A stretch of DNA of 38,449 bases from an uncultured Clostridia bacterium (lineage in GTDB: Bacteria > Bacillota > Clostridia > Oscillospirales > JAAYOS01): positions 1 to 38,449 of the forward strand of contig CANRIN010000014.1 in the NCBI GenBank assembly GCA_947630675.1, given 5' to 3'. Positions 1-7,971 of this stretch are shown here, piece after piece. The first letter of the stretch is position 1. Each line of letters begins with the position of its first letter. A program made the position numbers and the translations under genes. The notes beneath the pieces are model-generated. The model made no database searches. It was not told where the DNA came from and saw nothing but the letters and a program-made list of their open reading frames with translations.

Positions 1-858
1 AAGGGCATCTTCGTGCACGGCTTCATGAGCTTTGCCGCGGTGAGCGTCATCGTGGCGTGCCTCATCATCACCGGCACATTCTCGCTGCTTGTGTTGAACG
101 TGAACGTGCTCATAGACAGGGTGGAGGATGAAAACGAGATCCTTGCCTTTGTGGACGACAGCCTTGACGACACCGAGGCTCTCGCGCTCGTCACGGAGAT
201 AGCGGCGGTGCCGAACGTCGCTTCCGCGACGTTCGTGACGCGTGACGAGGCGCTTGACGAGTGGGCGGCGACCCTGCCGGAGGACTATCGGGACATGATG
301 CTCACCGGCATCACCTCAGCGGACCTCCGCCACAGGTACGTCATAAAGACCGAGGATCTGAGCCTCGCGGAGGAGACCGCCGCGGCGATAGCCGAGATAG
401 ACGGCGTCGAGGTGCAGTTTGACCCGCGCCTCAGCGACGCGACGCTTTCCATGCAGAACGTCATCCGCATAGTCAGCTACATACTTGCGGCGATACTCTT
501 CATAGTCTCGATGTTCATGATAGCCAACACCGTGAAGCTTGCGACGCTTGACCGGCGCGAGGAGATAGGCATAATGAAGATAGTCGGCGCGACGAACTCG
601 TTCATACGATGGCCGTTCATCATTCAGGGCGCGCTGCTCGGACTGTGCGGCGGCGCGATAGCGTTCTTTGCCCAGTGGGGCATATACAACTATGCCTGCA
701 ATCTCATGCTGAACTACGTCGGCCTCGAGATGCTCGGCGACGAGCTTATTGCGTTCGGCTCTATAGCGATAAGGATGCTTCTGATATTCATCGGCGTCGG
801 ATTTACCGTGGGCGTGCTCGGCGGTTCGCTCACGATCCGCAAGTTCATGCGGGTGTAA
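1..858 (+). CDS. ftsX: Cell division protein FtsX, 5' end outside the window
   Basis: Membrane subunit of the FtsEX ABC-type complex, which couples ATP binding by FtsE in the cytoplasm to activation of peptidoglycan hydrolases outside. The frame is open from base 1, so the true start lies upstream and perhaps 10-20 residues are missing (285 visible). I see a first membrane segment near visible residues 9-35, an extracellular domain of about 110 residues, then three more membrane segments near residues 155-180, 200-230 and 255-280. This is the four-helix FtsX/MacB-type permease layout, and the segment DRREEIGIMKIVGAT after the second helix is typical of the family. ftsE is expected just upstream. 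The next gene is an M23 hydrolase, which fits FtsEX control of a secreted hydrolase. Ile codons are mostly ATA. Confidence 0.93.
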   Translation, partial: KGIFVHGFMSFAAVSVIVACLIITGTFSLLVLNVNVLIDRVEDENEILAFVDDSLDDTEALALVTEIAAVPNVASATFVTRDEALDEWAATLPEDYRDMMLTGITSADLRHRYVIKTEDLSLAEETAAAIAEIDGVEVQFDPRLSDATLSMQNVIRIVSYILAAILFIVSMFMIANTVKLATLDRREEIGIMKIVGATNSFIRWPFIIQGALLGLCGGAIAFFAQWGIYNYACNLMLNYVGLEMLGDELIAFGSIAIRMLLIFIGVGFTVGVLGGSLTIRKFMRV

Positions 859-901
859 GGAGCAGTGGTTCATATTTTTACAGGCCGGAGGTGTGACAAG
901 G

Positions 902-2095
902 TTGTTTTTCGTAAAGCATAAAAAGCAGTTAGTCATGGGTCTTGCGGCGTTCCTCGCGCTGCTGATGGTGCTCTCCATCGTCGTGATGGCAGTGCCGGCG
1001 AAGGCTGCGGACGTCAGCGAAAAATCGCTCAACAACCTCAAGAGCGAGCAGAACAAACTTATGAACGACAAGAAAGCGCTCCAGAACGAGCTTGCCGGTC
1101 TGCAAAGCCAGGAGCGGAGTGCCATAGCGGAGAAGTCAAACCTCGAAAGTCAGCTCTCCGTTCTCGACGAGCAGATAACGAACGCCGAGGCGCTTATCAC
1201 CGCGCTCGATGAGGAGATAGCAAACAAGGAGCAGGAGATAGCCCTCGCCATGGAGGACGAGGACGAGGAGTACGCGCTCTTCAAGAAGCGCGTCCGCGCG
1301 ATGGAGGAGTCCAGCCACGTTTCGCCGTGGGCGGTGCTGCTCGGCTCGACGTCGTTTTCCGACTTCCTTGCCCGCTCCGAGGTCGTGCGCGACGTCATAG
1401 ACTACGACAACAACCTCATGGACGACCTGCGCGGCGTCCGGGAGAACATCGAGGATCTCAAGGCGGGTCTCGAGGAGGATCGGGCGTTCAACGAGAGCGT
1501 AAAGGTGGAGCTTGAGGCTGCGCGCGACGAGGCGACGGCGAAGGCCGCCGAGGTCGACAGCCTCATCAAGGGCCTTCAGGAGGAGCAGACCTACACCTCG
1601 GGCGAGATAGAGAAGCTCACCAAGGAGATAAACGACTGCAGCAAGGAGATCGACCGCGTCGCAAAGGAGCTTGCGAAGAGAAAGACCTACGTCGGCGGAG
1701 ATTACCTCTGGCCGCTCCCGTATCCCTATTACAGCAACTACATCACCCAGGGCTTCAAGTACCGCAAGCACCAGATAACCGGCGTGTACGGACTGCACAA
1801 CGGCATAGACATCGGCGCGCCGAACGGCACCACCATCTTTGCCGCGAACTCCGGAACGGTCATACAGAGCGGCACGAACACGGCGTGGGGCGAGTATATA
1901 ATGATAGACCACGGCGGCGGAAATGTCACACTCTACGCGCACATGTCCAAGCGTCTTGCCAAGGTCAATCAGGAGGTAAAGCAGGGAGAGACTATCGGAT
2001 ACGTCGGTCTCACGGGATATACGACCGGATACCATCTCCACTTCACGATATATGTGAACGGAACGGCGGTCGACCCGATGAAATATTTCAAGTGA
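902..2095 (+). CDS. Secreted M23 peptidoglycan hydrolase (EnvC/CwlO-like), likely FtsEX partner
   Basis: Exported murein endopeptidase or hydrolase activator. An N-terminal signal segment runs to about residue 32 and ends with a plausible cleavage site after AKA. A long Glu/Lys/Gln-rich coiled coil covers about residues 35-265, and a C-terminal LytM/M23 domain carries HNGIDIG, LYAHMS and HLHF, which supply the zinc ligands and catalytic histidine (His-x3-Asp and His-x-His), so the domain looks active. Start choice: GGAGG at 887-891 is too close to the in-frame GTG at 893 but sits 10 bases before the TTG at 902, so I prefer TTG (397 residues). Coiled coil plus LytM directly after ftsX is the usual form of a hydrolase gated by FtsX. 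Whether it cuts wall itself or activates an amidase cannot be told from sequence. Confidence 0.9.
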   Translation: MFFVKHKKQLVMGLAAFLALLMVLSIVVMAVPAKAADVSEKSLNNLKSEQNKLMNDKKALQNELAGLQSQERSAIAEKSNLESQLSVLDEQITNAEALITALDEEIANKEQEIALAMEDEDEEYALFKKRVRAMEESSHVSPWAVLLGSTSFSDFLARSEVVRDVIDYDNNLMDDLRGVRENIEDLKAGLEEDRAFNESVKVELEAARDEATAKAAEVDSLIKGLQEEQTYTSGEIEKLTKEINDCSKEIDRVAKELAKRKTYVGGDYLWPLPYPYYSNYITQGFKYRKHQITGVYGLHNGIDIGAPNGTTIFAANSGTVIQSGTNTAWGEYIMIDHGGGNVTLYAHMSKRLAKVNQEVKQGETIGYVGLTGYTTGYHLHFTIYVNGTAVDPMKYFK

Positions 2096-2116
2096 GAAAT
2101 GTTCACAATTTCAAGC

Positions 2117-2144
2117 TTGATTTTTTCTCCCCGATGCGTATAAT
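2117..2144 (+). promoter_or_regulatory. Sigma-A-type promoter for the S41 protease gene
   Basis: TTGATT (2117-2122), a 16-base spacer and TATAAT (2139-2144). Transcription would begin near 2151, a few bases before a strong GC hairpin (2159-2183). The promoter therefore lies upstream of a terminator-like element that becomes part of the 5' leader of the protease mRNA. Confidence 0.7.
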
Positions 2145-2158
2145 AGCGGATAAGAAGG

Positions 2159-2191
2159 CGCCCCGGAAGGCTCTTCCGGGGCGTTTCGTTT
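2159..2191 (+). terminator. Rho-independent terminator after the M23 gene
   Basis: A perfect 11-bp stem (2159-2169 with 2173-2183; loop GCT) is followed by a broken T run (TTTCGTTT). It would end transcription arriving from ftsX and the M23 gene. It lies between the 2117-2144 promoter and the Shine-Dalgarno GGAGG at 2192-2196, so for transcripts from that promoter it is a 5' stem-loop rather than a conventional terminator. Confidence 0.8.
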
Positions 2192-2204
2192 GGAGGTAGC
2201 CAAG

Positions 2205-3419
2205 ATGAAAAAGAGATTCAATCTCGCGACGGTGATAGGATTCGTGCTGCTCGCGGCGGCGCTGTCCTTTATGTTCACGTACTTCGCCGTGGAGCGGCAG
2301 TTTGAGAACATCCTTCAGGTGGAGCAGAACGAGCAGCGCCAGCTGAAGAAGCTGACACGGATGCTTGACATAATAGACGAGGAGTTTGTCGGAGACTACG
2401 ACAAGGATACGCTCATGGACGGCGCGGCGGCGGGGATAATCGCCGCCACCGGCGACAGATGGTCCTTCTACATGACGGCGGAGGACTATGAGGAGTACCA
2501 GCAGTCGGTGCTGAACTCCTACGTAGGCATAGGCACCACGGTCGTGTACGACGCGGAGAGAAACGGCATACTCATAGCCAAGATACATGACGGGTCCCCG
2601 GCGGCGGCAAGCGACCTCAAGGAGCGCGACCTCATTGTGTCGGTGGACGGCAAGCGCGTCGAGGACGTGGGATATGAGGAGGCGGTCGAGCTCGTGCGCG
2701 GCGAGGAGGGGACTACCGTGACCCTCGGCGTCGTGTCCGCGGGCGAGACGGCGGAGCACAGCGTCGCCGTAGAGCGCGCCAGCTACATCTACAACCCGGT
2801 GAGTTCCGAGATAATCGACGGCAATATCGGGTATGTGAAGATAGACAACTTCGACGAGCACGCCTCCGACTACTTTGAGGAGGCGATACAGCGCCTCGTC
2901 GCGGCGGATGTGAAGGGCATAATCTTCGACGTGCGCAACAACGGCGGCGGCATGAAGAGCGAGATGGTGAACATGCTCGACCTGCTCTGCCCGGAGGGAA
3001 AGCTCTTTATAATGAGGGACAAGCAGGGCAACGAGTCTGTAGACTACTCCGACGCGGAGCACGAGGTCGACCTTCCGATGGTCGTCATAGTCAACGAGAA
3101 CACCTACTCGGCGGCGGAGTTCTTCGGGGCGGCGCTGCGCGAGTACGGCAAGGCGATGATAGTCGGCGTCGAGACGAGCGGCAAGGGCTACGCCCAGCAG
3201 ACACGCACCCTCGGGGACGGCAGCGCCATGAACATCTCGATAAGCGAATACTTCACGCCGTCCGGTGTGAGCCTGATAGGCACGGGCGTACCGCTCGATC
3301 TCGAAGTAGAGCAGGAGGACAACACGAACCTGTATCTCATAGACCGCGAGGACGACACGCAGTTCACGGCGGCGCTCGACCTGATGCGCGACGCGATAAA
3401 CGTCGAGGCGGGAGTGTAA
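2205..3419 (+). CDS. S41 family C-terminal processing peptidase with PDZ domain
   Basis: Membrane-anchored serine protease of the CtpA/CtpB/Prc family, acting outside the membrane. One N-terminal membrane segment (about residues 8-27) is followed by a short helical region, a PDZ domain (about 100-185) and the S41 catalytic core. The core shows FDVRNNGGG, the nucleophile serine in TYSAAEFF and the general-base lysine in TSGKGYAQQ, so it should be active. Length (404 residues) fits the family. Start choice: ATG 2205 follows GGAGG (2192-2196) by 8 bases; the longer frame from TTG 2190 has no such site. Proteases of this family often follow ftsEX and a CwlO-like hydrolase and may process or remove envelope proteins, including hydrolases, but the substrate here is unknown. 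Confidence 0.92.
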   Translation: MKKRFNLATVIGFVLLAAALSFMFTYFAVERQFENILQVEQNEQRQLKKLTRMLDIIDEEFVGDYDKDTLMDGAAAGIIAATGDRWSFYMTAEDYEEYQQSVLNSYVGIGTTVVYDAERNGILIAKIHDGSPAAASDLKERDLIVSVDGKRVEDVGYEEAVELVRGEEGTTVTLGVVSAGETAEHSVAVERASYIYNPVSSEIIDGNIGYVKIDNFDEHASDYFEEAIQRLVAADVKGIIFDVRNNGGGMKSEMVNMLDLLCPEGKLFIMRDKQGNESVDYSDAEHEVDLPMVVIVNENTYSAAEFFGAALREYGKAMIVGVETSGKGYAQQTRTLGDGSAMNISISEYFTPSGVSLIGTGVPLDLEVEQEDNTNLYLIDREDDTQFTAALDLMRDAINVEAGV

Positions 3420-3462
3420 AGACTCCCGGCATATTTCTCCCCCGCGCCGCGTAGTCTGCTGT

Positions 3463-4338
3463 ATGCTGACACTTATTCTTGAACATGCGGCGCCGACGGA
3501 GCGCAGGGTAATATTTCGCAGAAGAAGAGCGCCCGAGCTCCGAGCGGACACGTCAGTGCGTTTCGGAGCGCGGGCGCTCGAGCTGTCCGTGCCGGTGTGC
3601 GGCGACCCTGAAAGGGACGCCGAAGCCTTGGATGCAGCGGCGGAGCTGCTGCGCGGCCGCCGCATCCGCGAGGCGGTCGCCGTGTCGCCGCGCCTTGAAA
3701 GGGAGCTTGCGGCGCGGGGCGTACCGCCGCCGGGGAGAAAGCCTCTCGAACAAGCGATGCTGCTTCGGACGGCGACCGAGGTCGTGCGCTATCGCGCGGC
3801 CGAGAGCGTCGCGATAGTCGCGCGCCGCCGTTCGCGGGAGCTCGACACGGCGGTGCGGAGATTGTCGGCGCGGGTGAGAAACGTCGCGGTGATGCTTCCC
3901 CTCGGGGCGGAGGATTATGCCCGCGAGCTCCGGTGGTCGCTCGGACTGTCGGTGCGGACCGATACGGCGGCGCTCGCGTCGTCTGAGGTGAAGCTGCTCC
4001 TCGCGGAGCCGTGGACGCCGCTCGGCAGGGGAGCGGCGGTCGGGTACGTTCCGCACGCGGAAACGGGTCTCGAGGTCGTGGCAAAGCTGAGGTACGCCTT
4101 CCCGCCGGCGGTGAGCGGAAGCGTTTACCCGCCGGAGCGGGTCGCGTCCGCACTGCTGAAGGCGGGTGCGATGCGGCCGGAGGAGATCGGGATAAAAGAC
4201 GTTTGCCTTGCAGACGCTATTGACAATTTGCCGTTTTCTCATTATAATGCAATTTGGAACGCTGAAAACCGGGAAGCGGAAAACTTCTCTGCGGCGGATG
4301 TCCGCCGCCCGAGTAATCGAAAGGCAGGGTCACTATGA
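3463..4338 (+). CDS. Protein of unknown function upstream of greA
   Basis: Not recognised. A soluble, very Arg/Ala-rich protein of 291 residues with no signal peptide or membrane segment. Alternating hydrophobic strands and helices (for example around VAVMLPLG and VKLLLAEPW) suggest two alpha/beta units. ATG 3463 has only a weak ribosome binding site. The stop overlaps the greA ATG (ATGA, 4335-4338). The last 40 residues or so are encoded by DNA that also carries a perfect sigma-A promoter (4220-4248) and look low-complexity, so the conserved part may end near residue 250. Base composition matches the neighbours. The opposite strand is also open (3473-4153) but lacks a ribosome binding site and fits no family, so I read it as a shadow of high GC. 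Confidence 0.6.
   Translation: MLTLILEHAAPTERRVIFRRRRAPELRADTSVRFGARALELSVPVCGDPERDAEALDAAAELLRGRRIREAVAVSPRLERELAARGVPPPGRKPLEQAMLLRTATEVVRYRAAESVAIVARRRSRELDTAVRRLSARVRNVAVMLPLGAEDYARELRWSLGLSVRTDTAALASSEVKLLLAEPWTPLGRGAAVGYVPHAETGLEVVAKLRYAFPPAVSGSVYPPERVASALLKAGAMRPEEIGIKDVCLADAIDNLPFSHYNAIWNAENREAENFSAADVRRPSNRKAGSL
4220..4248 (+). promoter_or_regulatory. Perfect consensus sigma-A promoter for greA-lysS
   Basis: TTGACA (4220-4225), exactly 17 bases, TATAAT (4243-4248). Both hexamers match the consensus fully. It sits inside the 3' end of the preceding open frame, about 85 bases before the greA start, giving a leader of roughly 80 bases. The surrounding DNA turns locally AT-rich, as expected of a real promoter in a GC-rich genome. 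Confidence 0.88.
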
Positions 4339-4814
4339 ATCAGCAGAGCCAGAAGGTCCACAAGCTTACAAGCGACAGGTACCACGAGTACGAAGAAGAG
4401 TTGAAGTATCTCAAGACGGTGCGCGAGAAGGAAGTCGCGGACGCGATAGCGACCGCGCGCGCCTTCGGCGACCTCAGCGAGAACAGCGAATATGACGAGG
4501 CGAAGAACGAGCAGGGCAAGCTGTACAGCCGCATAGCGGAGATAGAGGACATCCTTGCACACGCCGTCTTCATTGACGAGGAGGGCGGTAGCGAACGCGT
4601 GGACGTCGGCTGCGAGGTAGTCATCACGATGAACGGGCGCGAGTTCACCTACCGCCTCGTCGGCTCGAACGACGCCGACCCCAGGCAGGGCAAGATCTCC
4701 GACGAGAGCCCGCTCGGCCACGCGCTGATAGGCGCCGCCGCGGGCGACGAGATAAGCTACGAAACTCCGAGCGGTAAGCTCGCCACGGCAGAGATAGTCA
4801 GCATCACCCGCTGA
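4335..4814 (+). CDS. greA: Transcription elongation factor GreA
   Basis: Rescues backtracked RNA polymerase by stimulating cleavage of the nascent RNA 3' end. The 159-residue length is standard. The N-terminal coiled coil (about residues 10-80) contains the signature FGDLSENSEYDEAKNEQ, whose acidic residues at the coiled-coil tip reach the polymerase active site. The C-terminal FKBP-like domain ends with the usual SPLGHALIGAAAGDE stretch and the basic PSGK loop. The start overlaps the previous frame by four bases. It is followed after 19 bases by lysS, a common greA-lysS pairing in Bacillota, and is likely transcribed from the promoter at 4220-4248. Confidence 0.97.
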   Translation: MNQQSQKVHKLTSDRYHEYEEELKYLKTVREKEVADAIATARAFGDLSENSEYDEAKNEQGKLYSRIAEIEDILAHAVFIDEEGGSERVDVGCEVVITMNGREFTYRLVGSNDADPRQGKISDESPLGHALIGAAAGDEISYETPSGKLATAEIVSITR

Positions 4815-4833
4815 AAAGGAAAGGATAAAGAGT

Positions 4834-6300
4834 ATGGACAGGAACACGGCGATAAGCGAGCAGCAGAAGATACGCATGGACAAGCTCTCCGCACTTGTGG
4901 AGGAGGGCTTTGACCCGTTTGCGATAAAGACCTACGACCAGAACGCGCACTCCGCCGAGATATTGGAGAACTTCGAAAAGCTCGAGGGCACCACCGTCCG
5001 CATAGCGGGGCGTATCATGAGTAAGCGCGGAATGGGCAAGGCCGCCTTCTGCCACCTCTCCGACCGCTACGGCGATATCCAGATATATGTCCGTCAGGAC
5101 ATGGTGGGCGAGGAGAACTATGCCCGCTTCAAGAAGACGGACATAGCCGACATCGTGGGCGTCGAGGGCGAGGTGTTCCGCACGAACGCGGGCGAGATAA
5201 CCGTCCGCGCGACGAACGTCACGCTGCTTGCGAAGTCGCTCCATCCGCTGCCCGAGAAGTTCCACGGGCTGAAGGACCCCGATCTCCGCTACCGCATGCG
5301 CTACCTCGACCTCATAATGAATCAGGACGTGCGCGGCACGTTCGTCAAGCGCGCGAAGATAATCGGTATACTCCGCCGCGTCCTTGAGGAGCGCGGCTTC
5401 ATGGAGGTAGACACGCCGGTCCTCCAGAACAAGCCCACGAACGCCGCCGCGCGTCCCTTCCACACTCACCACAACGCGCTCGACATCGACATGGTGCTAC
5501 GCGTCGAGCAGGAGCTCCACTTAAAGCAGCTCATTATAGGCGGATTTGAGCGCGTGTATGAGATGGGCCGCGTCTTCCGCAACGAGGGCATGGACCAGCG
5601 CCACAACCCGGAGTACACCGGCTTCGAGATGTATCAGGCCTACACCGACTACCACGGCATGATGGAGCTCTGTGAGACGATGTTCCGCACCGTCGGCGCG
5701 GAGCTCTGCCCGGACGGGAAGCTCGTCTATCAAGGTAAGGAGATAGACATAGCGAGCCCGTTCAAGCGCATCACCATGATAGACGCCGTGAAGGAGTACT
5801 CCGGTGTGGACTTCAACACCATCCAGACCGACGAGGAGGCGAAGCGCGCCGCGGACGAGCATGAGCTCCACTACGAGAAGGAGCACAAGCGCGGCGACAT
5901 CATCAACCTCTTCTTCGAGGAGTACGTCGAAAAGAACCTCATTCAGCCCACATTCATCTGCGACTATCCCGTAGAGATAAGCCCGCTCGCGAAGAGAACG
6001 AGCTACGACCCGAGGCTCGTCGAGCGCTTTGAGGTGTTCATAAACGGCTGGGAGTTCGGCAACGCCTTTACCGAGCTCAACGACCCGATAGACCAGCGCG
6101 GACGCTTCATCGAGCAGGCGAAGAAGAAGGCCGTCGAGGGAGAGTTCGAGATAGACGAGGACTTCGTCACCGCGATGGAGTACGGCATGCCGCCCACGGG
6201 CGGCATGGGCATCGGCCTCGACCGCTTCGTGATGCTCTTTACAGACAGTGCGTCGATAAGGGACGTCCTGTTCTTCCCGACCATGAAACCGATTGAATGA
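4834..6300 (+). CDS. lysS: Lysyl-tRNA synthetase, class II
   Basis: Charges tRNA-Lys with lysine in the cytoplasm. The 488-residue length matches bacterial class II LysRS. The N-terminal OB-fold anticodon-binding domain (about residues 50-150) includes [18 protein letters not shown]. The catalytic core has motif 2 ([20 protein letters not shown]) and motif 3 ([13 protein letters not shown]). An AAAGGA ribosome binding site precedes ATG 4834. It shares the greA promoter. No terminator is visible after the stop, and the AT-richer island begins immediately downstream, which suggests the island entered just behind this gene. Confidence 0.98.
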   Translation: MDRNTAISEQQKIRMDKLSALVEEGFDPFAIKTYDQNAHSAEILENFEKLEGTTVRIAGRIMSKRGMGKAAFCHLSDRYGDIQIYVRQDMVGEENYARFKKTDIADIVGVEGEVFRTNAGEITVRATNVTLLAKSLHPLPEKFHGLKDPDLRYRMRYLDLIMNQDVRGTFVKRAKIIGILRRVLEERGFMEVDTPVLQNKPTNAAARPFHTHHNALDIDMVLRVEQELHLKQLIIGGFERVYEMGRVFRNEGMDQRHNPEYTGFEMYQAYTDYHGMMELCETMFRTVGAELCPDGKLVYQGKEIDIASPFKRITMIDAVKEYSGVDFNTIQTDEEAKRAADEHELHYEKEHKRGDIINLFFEEYVEKNLIQPTFICDYPVEISPLAKRTSYDPRLVERFEVFINGWEFGNAFTELNDPIDQRGRFIEQAKKKAVEGEFEIDEDFVTAMEYGMPPTGGMGIGLDRFVMLFTDSASIRDVLFFPTMKPIE

Positions 6301-6323
6301 TGCAATGAAAAGGAGAATCCGCC

Positions 6324-6614
6324 ATGACGGATATTGCAAAACTGCAAGCGGTGCTCACACCTGTATTTAGAGATTATGGGATTTCCCGCGCCGTGTTGTT
6401 CGGTTCGGTGGCAAAGAAGACGGCTACTGAGAAAAGCGATCTGGATTTGTTGGTGACGAGCGATTTGCATGGTCTGCGTTTTGTCGGGTTTATGGAAGCC
6501 GTTCGCCGTGCGGCACAGATGCCGGTGGATATTCTGGATGTTTCTCATATCGAGCGCGGCTCTAAAATCCAACGGGAAATTGAGACGACCGGGGTGACCA
6601 TCTATGAGAAATGA
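6324..6614 (+). CDS. mntA: MntA-type nucleotidyltransferase antitoxin (minimal nucleotidyltransferase)
   Basis: Antitoxin half of a MNT-HEPN module. Proteins of this family transfer AMP from ATP to a tyrosine of the HEPN toxin and so silence it. The 96-residue protein shows the complete active-site signature GS-x10-D-x-D (GSVAKKTATEKSDLDL, about residues 32-47), so it should be catalytically competent. AAGGAG at 6310-6315 lies 8 bases before the ATG. The 3' end overlaps hepT by 11 bases, which fits translational coupling. Isoleucine codons are ATT or ATC only (0 of 7 ATA), unlike the host genes, which supports recent transfer. A decayed copy of this gene's 5' end lies at 8496-8633. Confidence 0.88.
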   Translation: MTDIAKLQAVLTPVFRDYGISRAVLFGSVAKKTATEKSDLDLLVTSDLHGLRFVGFMEAVRRAAQMPVDILDVSHIERGSKIQREIETTGVTIYEK

Positions 6615-6924
6615 AGTAATCGTGGGGAAGATGATCGCCTACTGTGAGAAGCTGATTCGCTATTGTGAAGGGTATTCCTATGAAACCTTCTCAAAAGACA
6701 CAAAACTGGTAGAAGCCTGCGTATTCAATCTCAGTCAAATCGGGGAACTTTGCCATGCGGTGGACGATGGATTTGCAGCAGCACACCAGGATATTCCGTG
6801 GGCGGAAATATACGGACTGCGAAATCGCATCGTACATGACTATGAGGGCGTCAATCTCATACTGGTTTGGGAAATTATCAGCGAAGATATTCCGGAGCTG
6901 AAAAAGCGGCTGCAAAACCTGTGA
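6604..6924 (+). CDS. hepT: HepT-type HEPN toxin (RNase family)
   Basis: All-helical HEPN-domain protein of 106 residues, the toxin partner of MntA. The R-x4-H-x-Y motif is intact (RNRIVHDY, about residues 75-82). In this family the Arg and His form the RNase site of the dimer and the Tyr is the residue adenylylated by MntA. The start overlaps mntA by 11 bases and is preceded by GGGGTGA (6591-6597), so the two are translated together. Codon use (2 ATA of 11 Ile) is unlike the flanking housekeeping genes. The RNA target cannot be read from sequence. Confidence 0.88.
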   Translation: MRNEVIVGKMIAYCEKLIRYCEGYSYETFSKDTKLVEACVFNLSQIGELCHAVDDGFAAAHQDIPWAEIYGLRNRIVHDYEGVNLILVWEIISEDIPELKKRLQNL

Positions 6925-6988
6925 ATCATAAGCCCGCCGTATTTGACTAAAAATGGAATTGGGGGATGAATCTGAAAGAGGTGAGGGT

Positions 6989-7720
6989 GTGCCATTGACG
7001 AGTGCAGAAATTGCCAATATCACCACACAGTACTACTCCCGGTTTTGTTGTACCGATCTTTCAAAATTAGAGCACGGAGTCTATTTCGTTTGCTCTGCGG
7101 AAAGGAACGATCTCTTAAAGGGGTACGGCCGCAAATATGCACTTTATATTTTGCAAAGGGAGGATTTGTGCATAGTTGCCTATTCTCCCGCGCTTCGGGA
7201 TTTTGTCGATACGCTGAAGCATAACGAGCCGGACGGTATTCTTGAGGCAGTCGAGAAAGAGTACCGCCTTAAAAAGATAAGCTTGCTCATCTTTCAGGAA
7301 GAGATTGTGACGCAGTACGGGGACGCAAAAGTGTTGGAGAGTAAGGACTATCCTCTTTTTGAAACATTTTTCCGGGAAACGCACAAAAACGCCAATCCTG
7401 ACGATTGGCTGCCGGATTATTTTGCTGAAAAGGAAGGCTGTTTTACCGGATATTTTAAGGATGGACGGCTCGTTTCGGTTTGTGATGCGCCGGATATGCC
7501 CTACATGGAAGGCAGAATTCAGCATACCGGAATCATGACTTTGGAAAATGAGCGGCGAAAAGGGTACGGAAAGCTCACCGCTGCACTGGCGACGCATCGG
7601 TTGCTCCAGAAGGGCATTTGCCCGCAATGGGAGTGCGGTCTTGGAAATCTTGCCTCGTTTGAACTTGCAAAGTCAATTGGATACAAAGAATTTGGGAGAG
7701 CATATATTTTTGAGAAATAA
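6989..7720 (+). CDS. GNAT-family N-acetyltransferase
   Basis: Probable acetyl-CoA-dependent N-acyltransferase of about 243 residues with unknown substrate. The C-terminal half carries the GNAT core: a beta-strand segment GIMTLENERRKGYGKL with the acetyl-CoA loop R-x-x-G-x-G, and the late SFELAKSIGYKEFGR segment typical of the final helix and strand. The N-terminal half (about 130 residues) is not recognised and may be a substrate-recognition or second GNAT-like domain. Start choice: the longest frame begins at ATG 6953 with no ribosome binding site; AGAGGTGAG (6977-6985) points to GTG 6989 or TTG 6995. Part of the ATA-poor island (2 ATA among about 13 Ile), so probably acquired with the MNT-HEPN pair. 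Confidence 0.8.
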   Translation: MPLTSAEIANITTQYYSRFCCTDLSKLEHGVYFVCSAERNDLLKGYGRKYALYILQREDLCIVAYSPALRDFVDTLKHNEPDGILEAVEKEYRLKKISLLIFQEEIVTQYGDAKVLESKDYPLFETFFRETHKNANPDDWLPDYFAEKEGCFTGYFKDGRLVSVCDAPDMPYMEGRIQHTGIMTLENERRKGYGKLTAALATHRLLQKGICPQWECGLGNLASFELAKSIGYKEFGRAYIFEK

Positions 7721-7971
7721 TCCGCATTTAGCGCTGAAAAGGTTCATACATCAAAATCTACATCGAATGAAACGGTTTTATATCACGGGAGATAACGGTT
7801 TATCATATTGCAAATTTGGAGAGTAACGATTTATCACGGTTTGAAATTTACATCTTTACATCAAACGATGTCAAAAAGATGCAGAGATGAAAACTCGCAG
7901 ATCCTCTTAGATCGAGTGGGAAATCCCATAACGGGGTCGCAAAAACAGAGCAAATAAGGGAGAGAAACGAT
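7721..7971. other. AT-rich intergenic stretch with three related short repeats
   Basis: About 250 bases with no gene I can support. Three copies of a motif close to AACGRTTTATCACGG occur at 7771-7788 (with a TAT insertion), 7794-7806 (short form) and 7825-7839. They could be operator sites for the next gene or decayed repeats. No convincing promoter with 17-base spacing was found. A good ribosome binding site (AAGGGAG) ends the stretch. Confidence 0.4.

Noticed and set aside
2103..3665. 520-codon minus-strand frame opposite the S41 protease
   Set aside because: The + strand encodes an unmistakable protease with catalytic Ser and Lys; the opposite frame is a shadow.
3473..4153. 226-codon minus-strand frame opposite the unknown 3463 gene
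   Set aside because: Pro/Arg-rich shadow sequence with no start signal. The + frame fits the direction of all neighbours and runs into greA.
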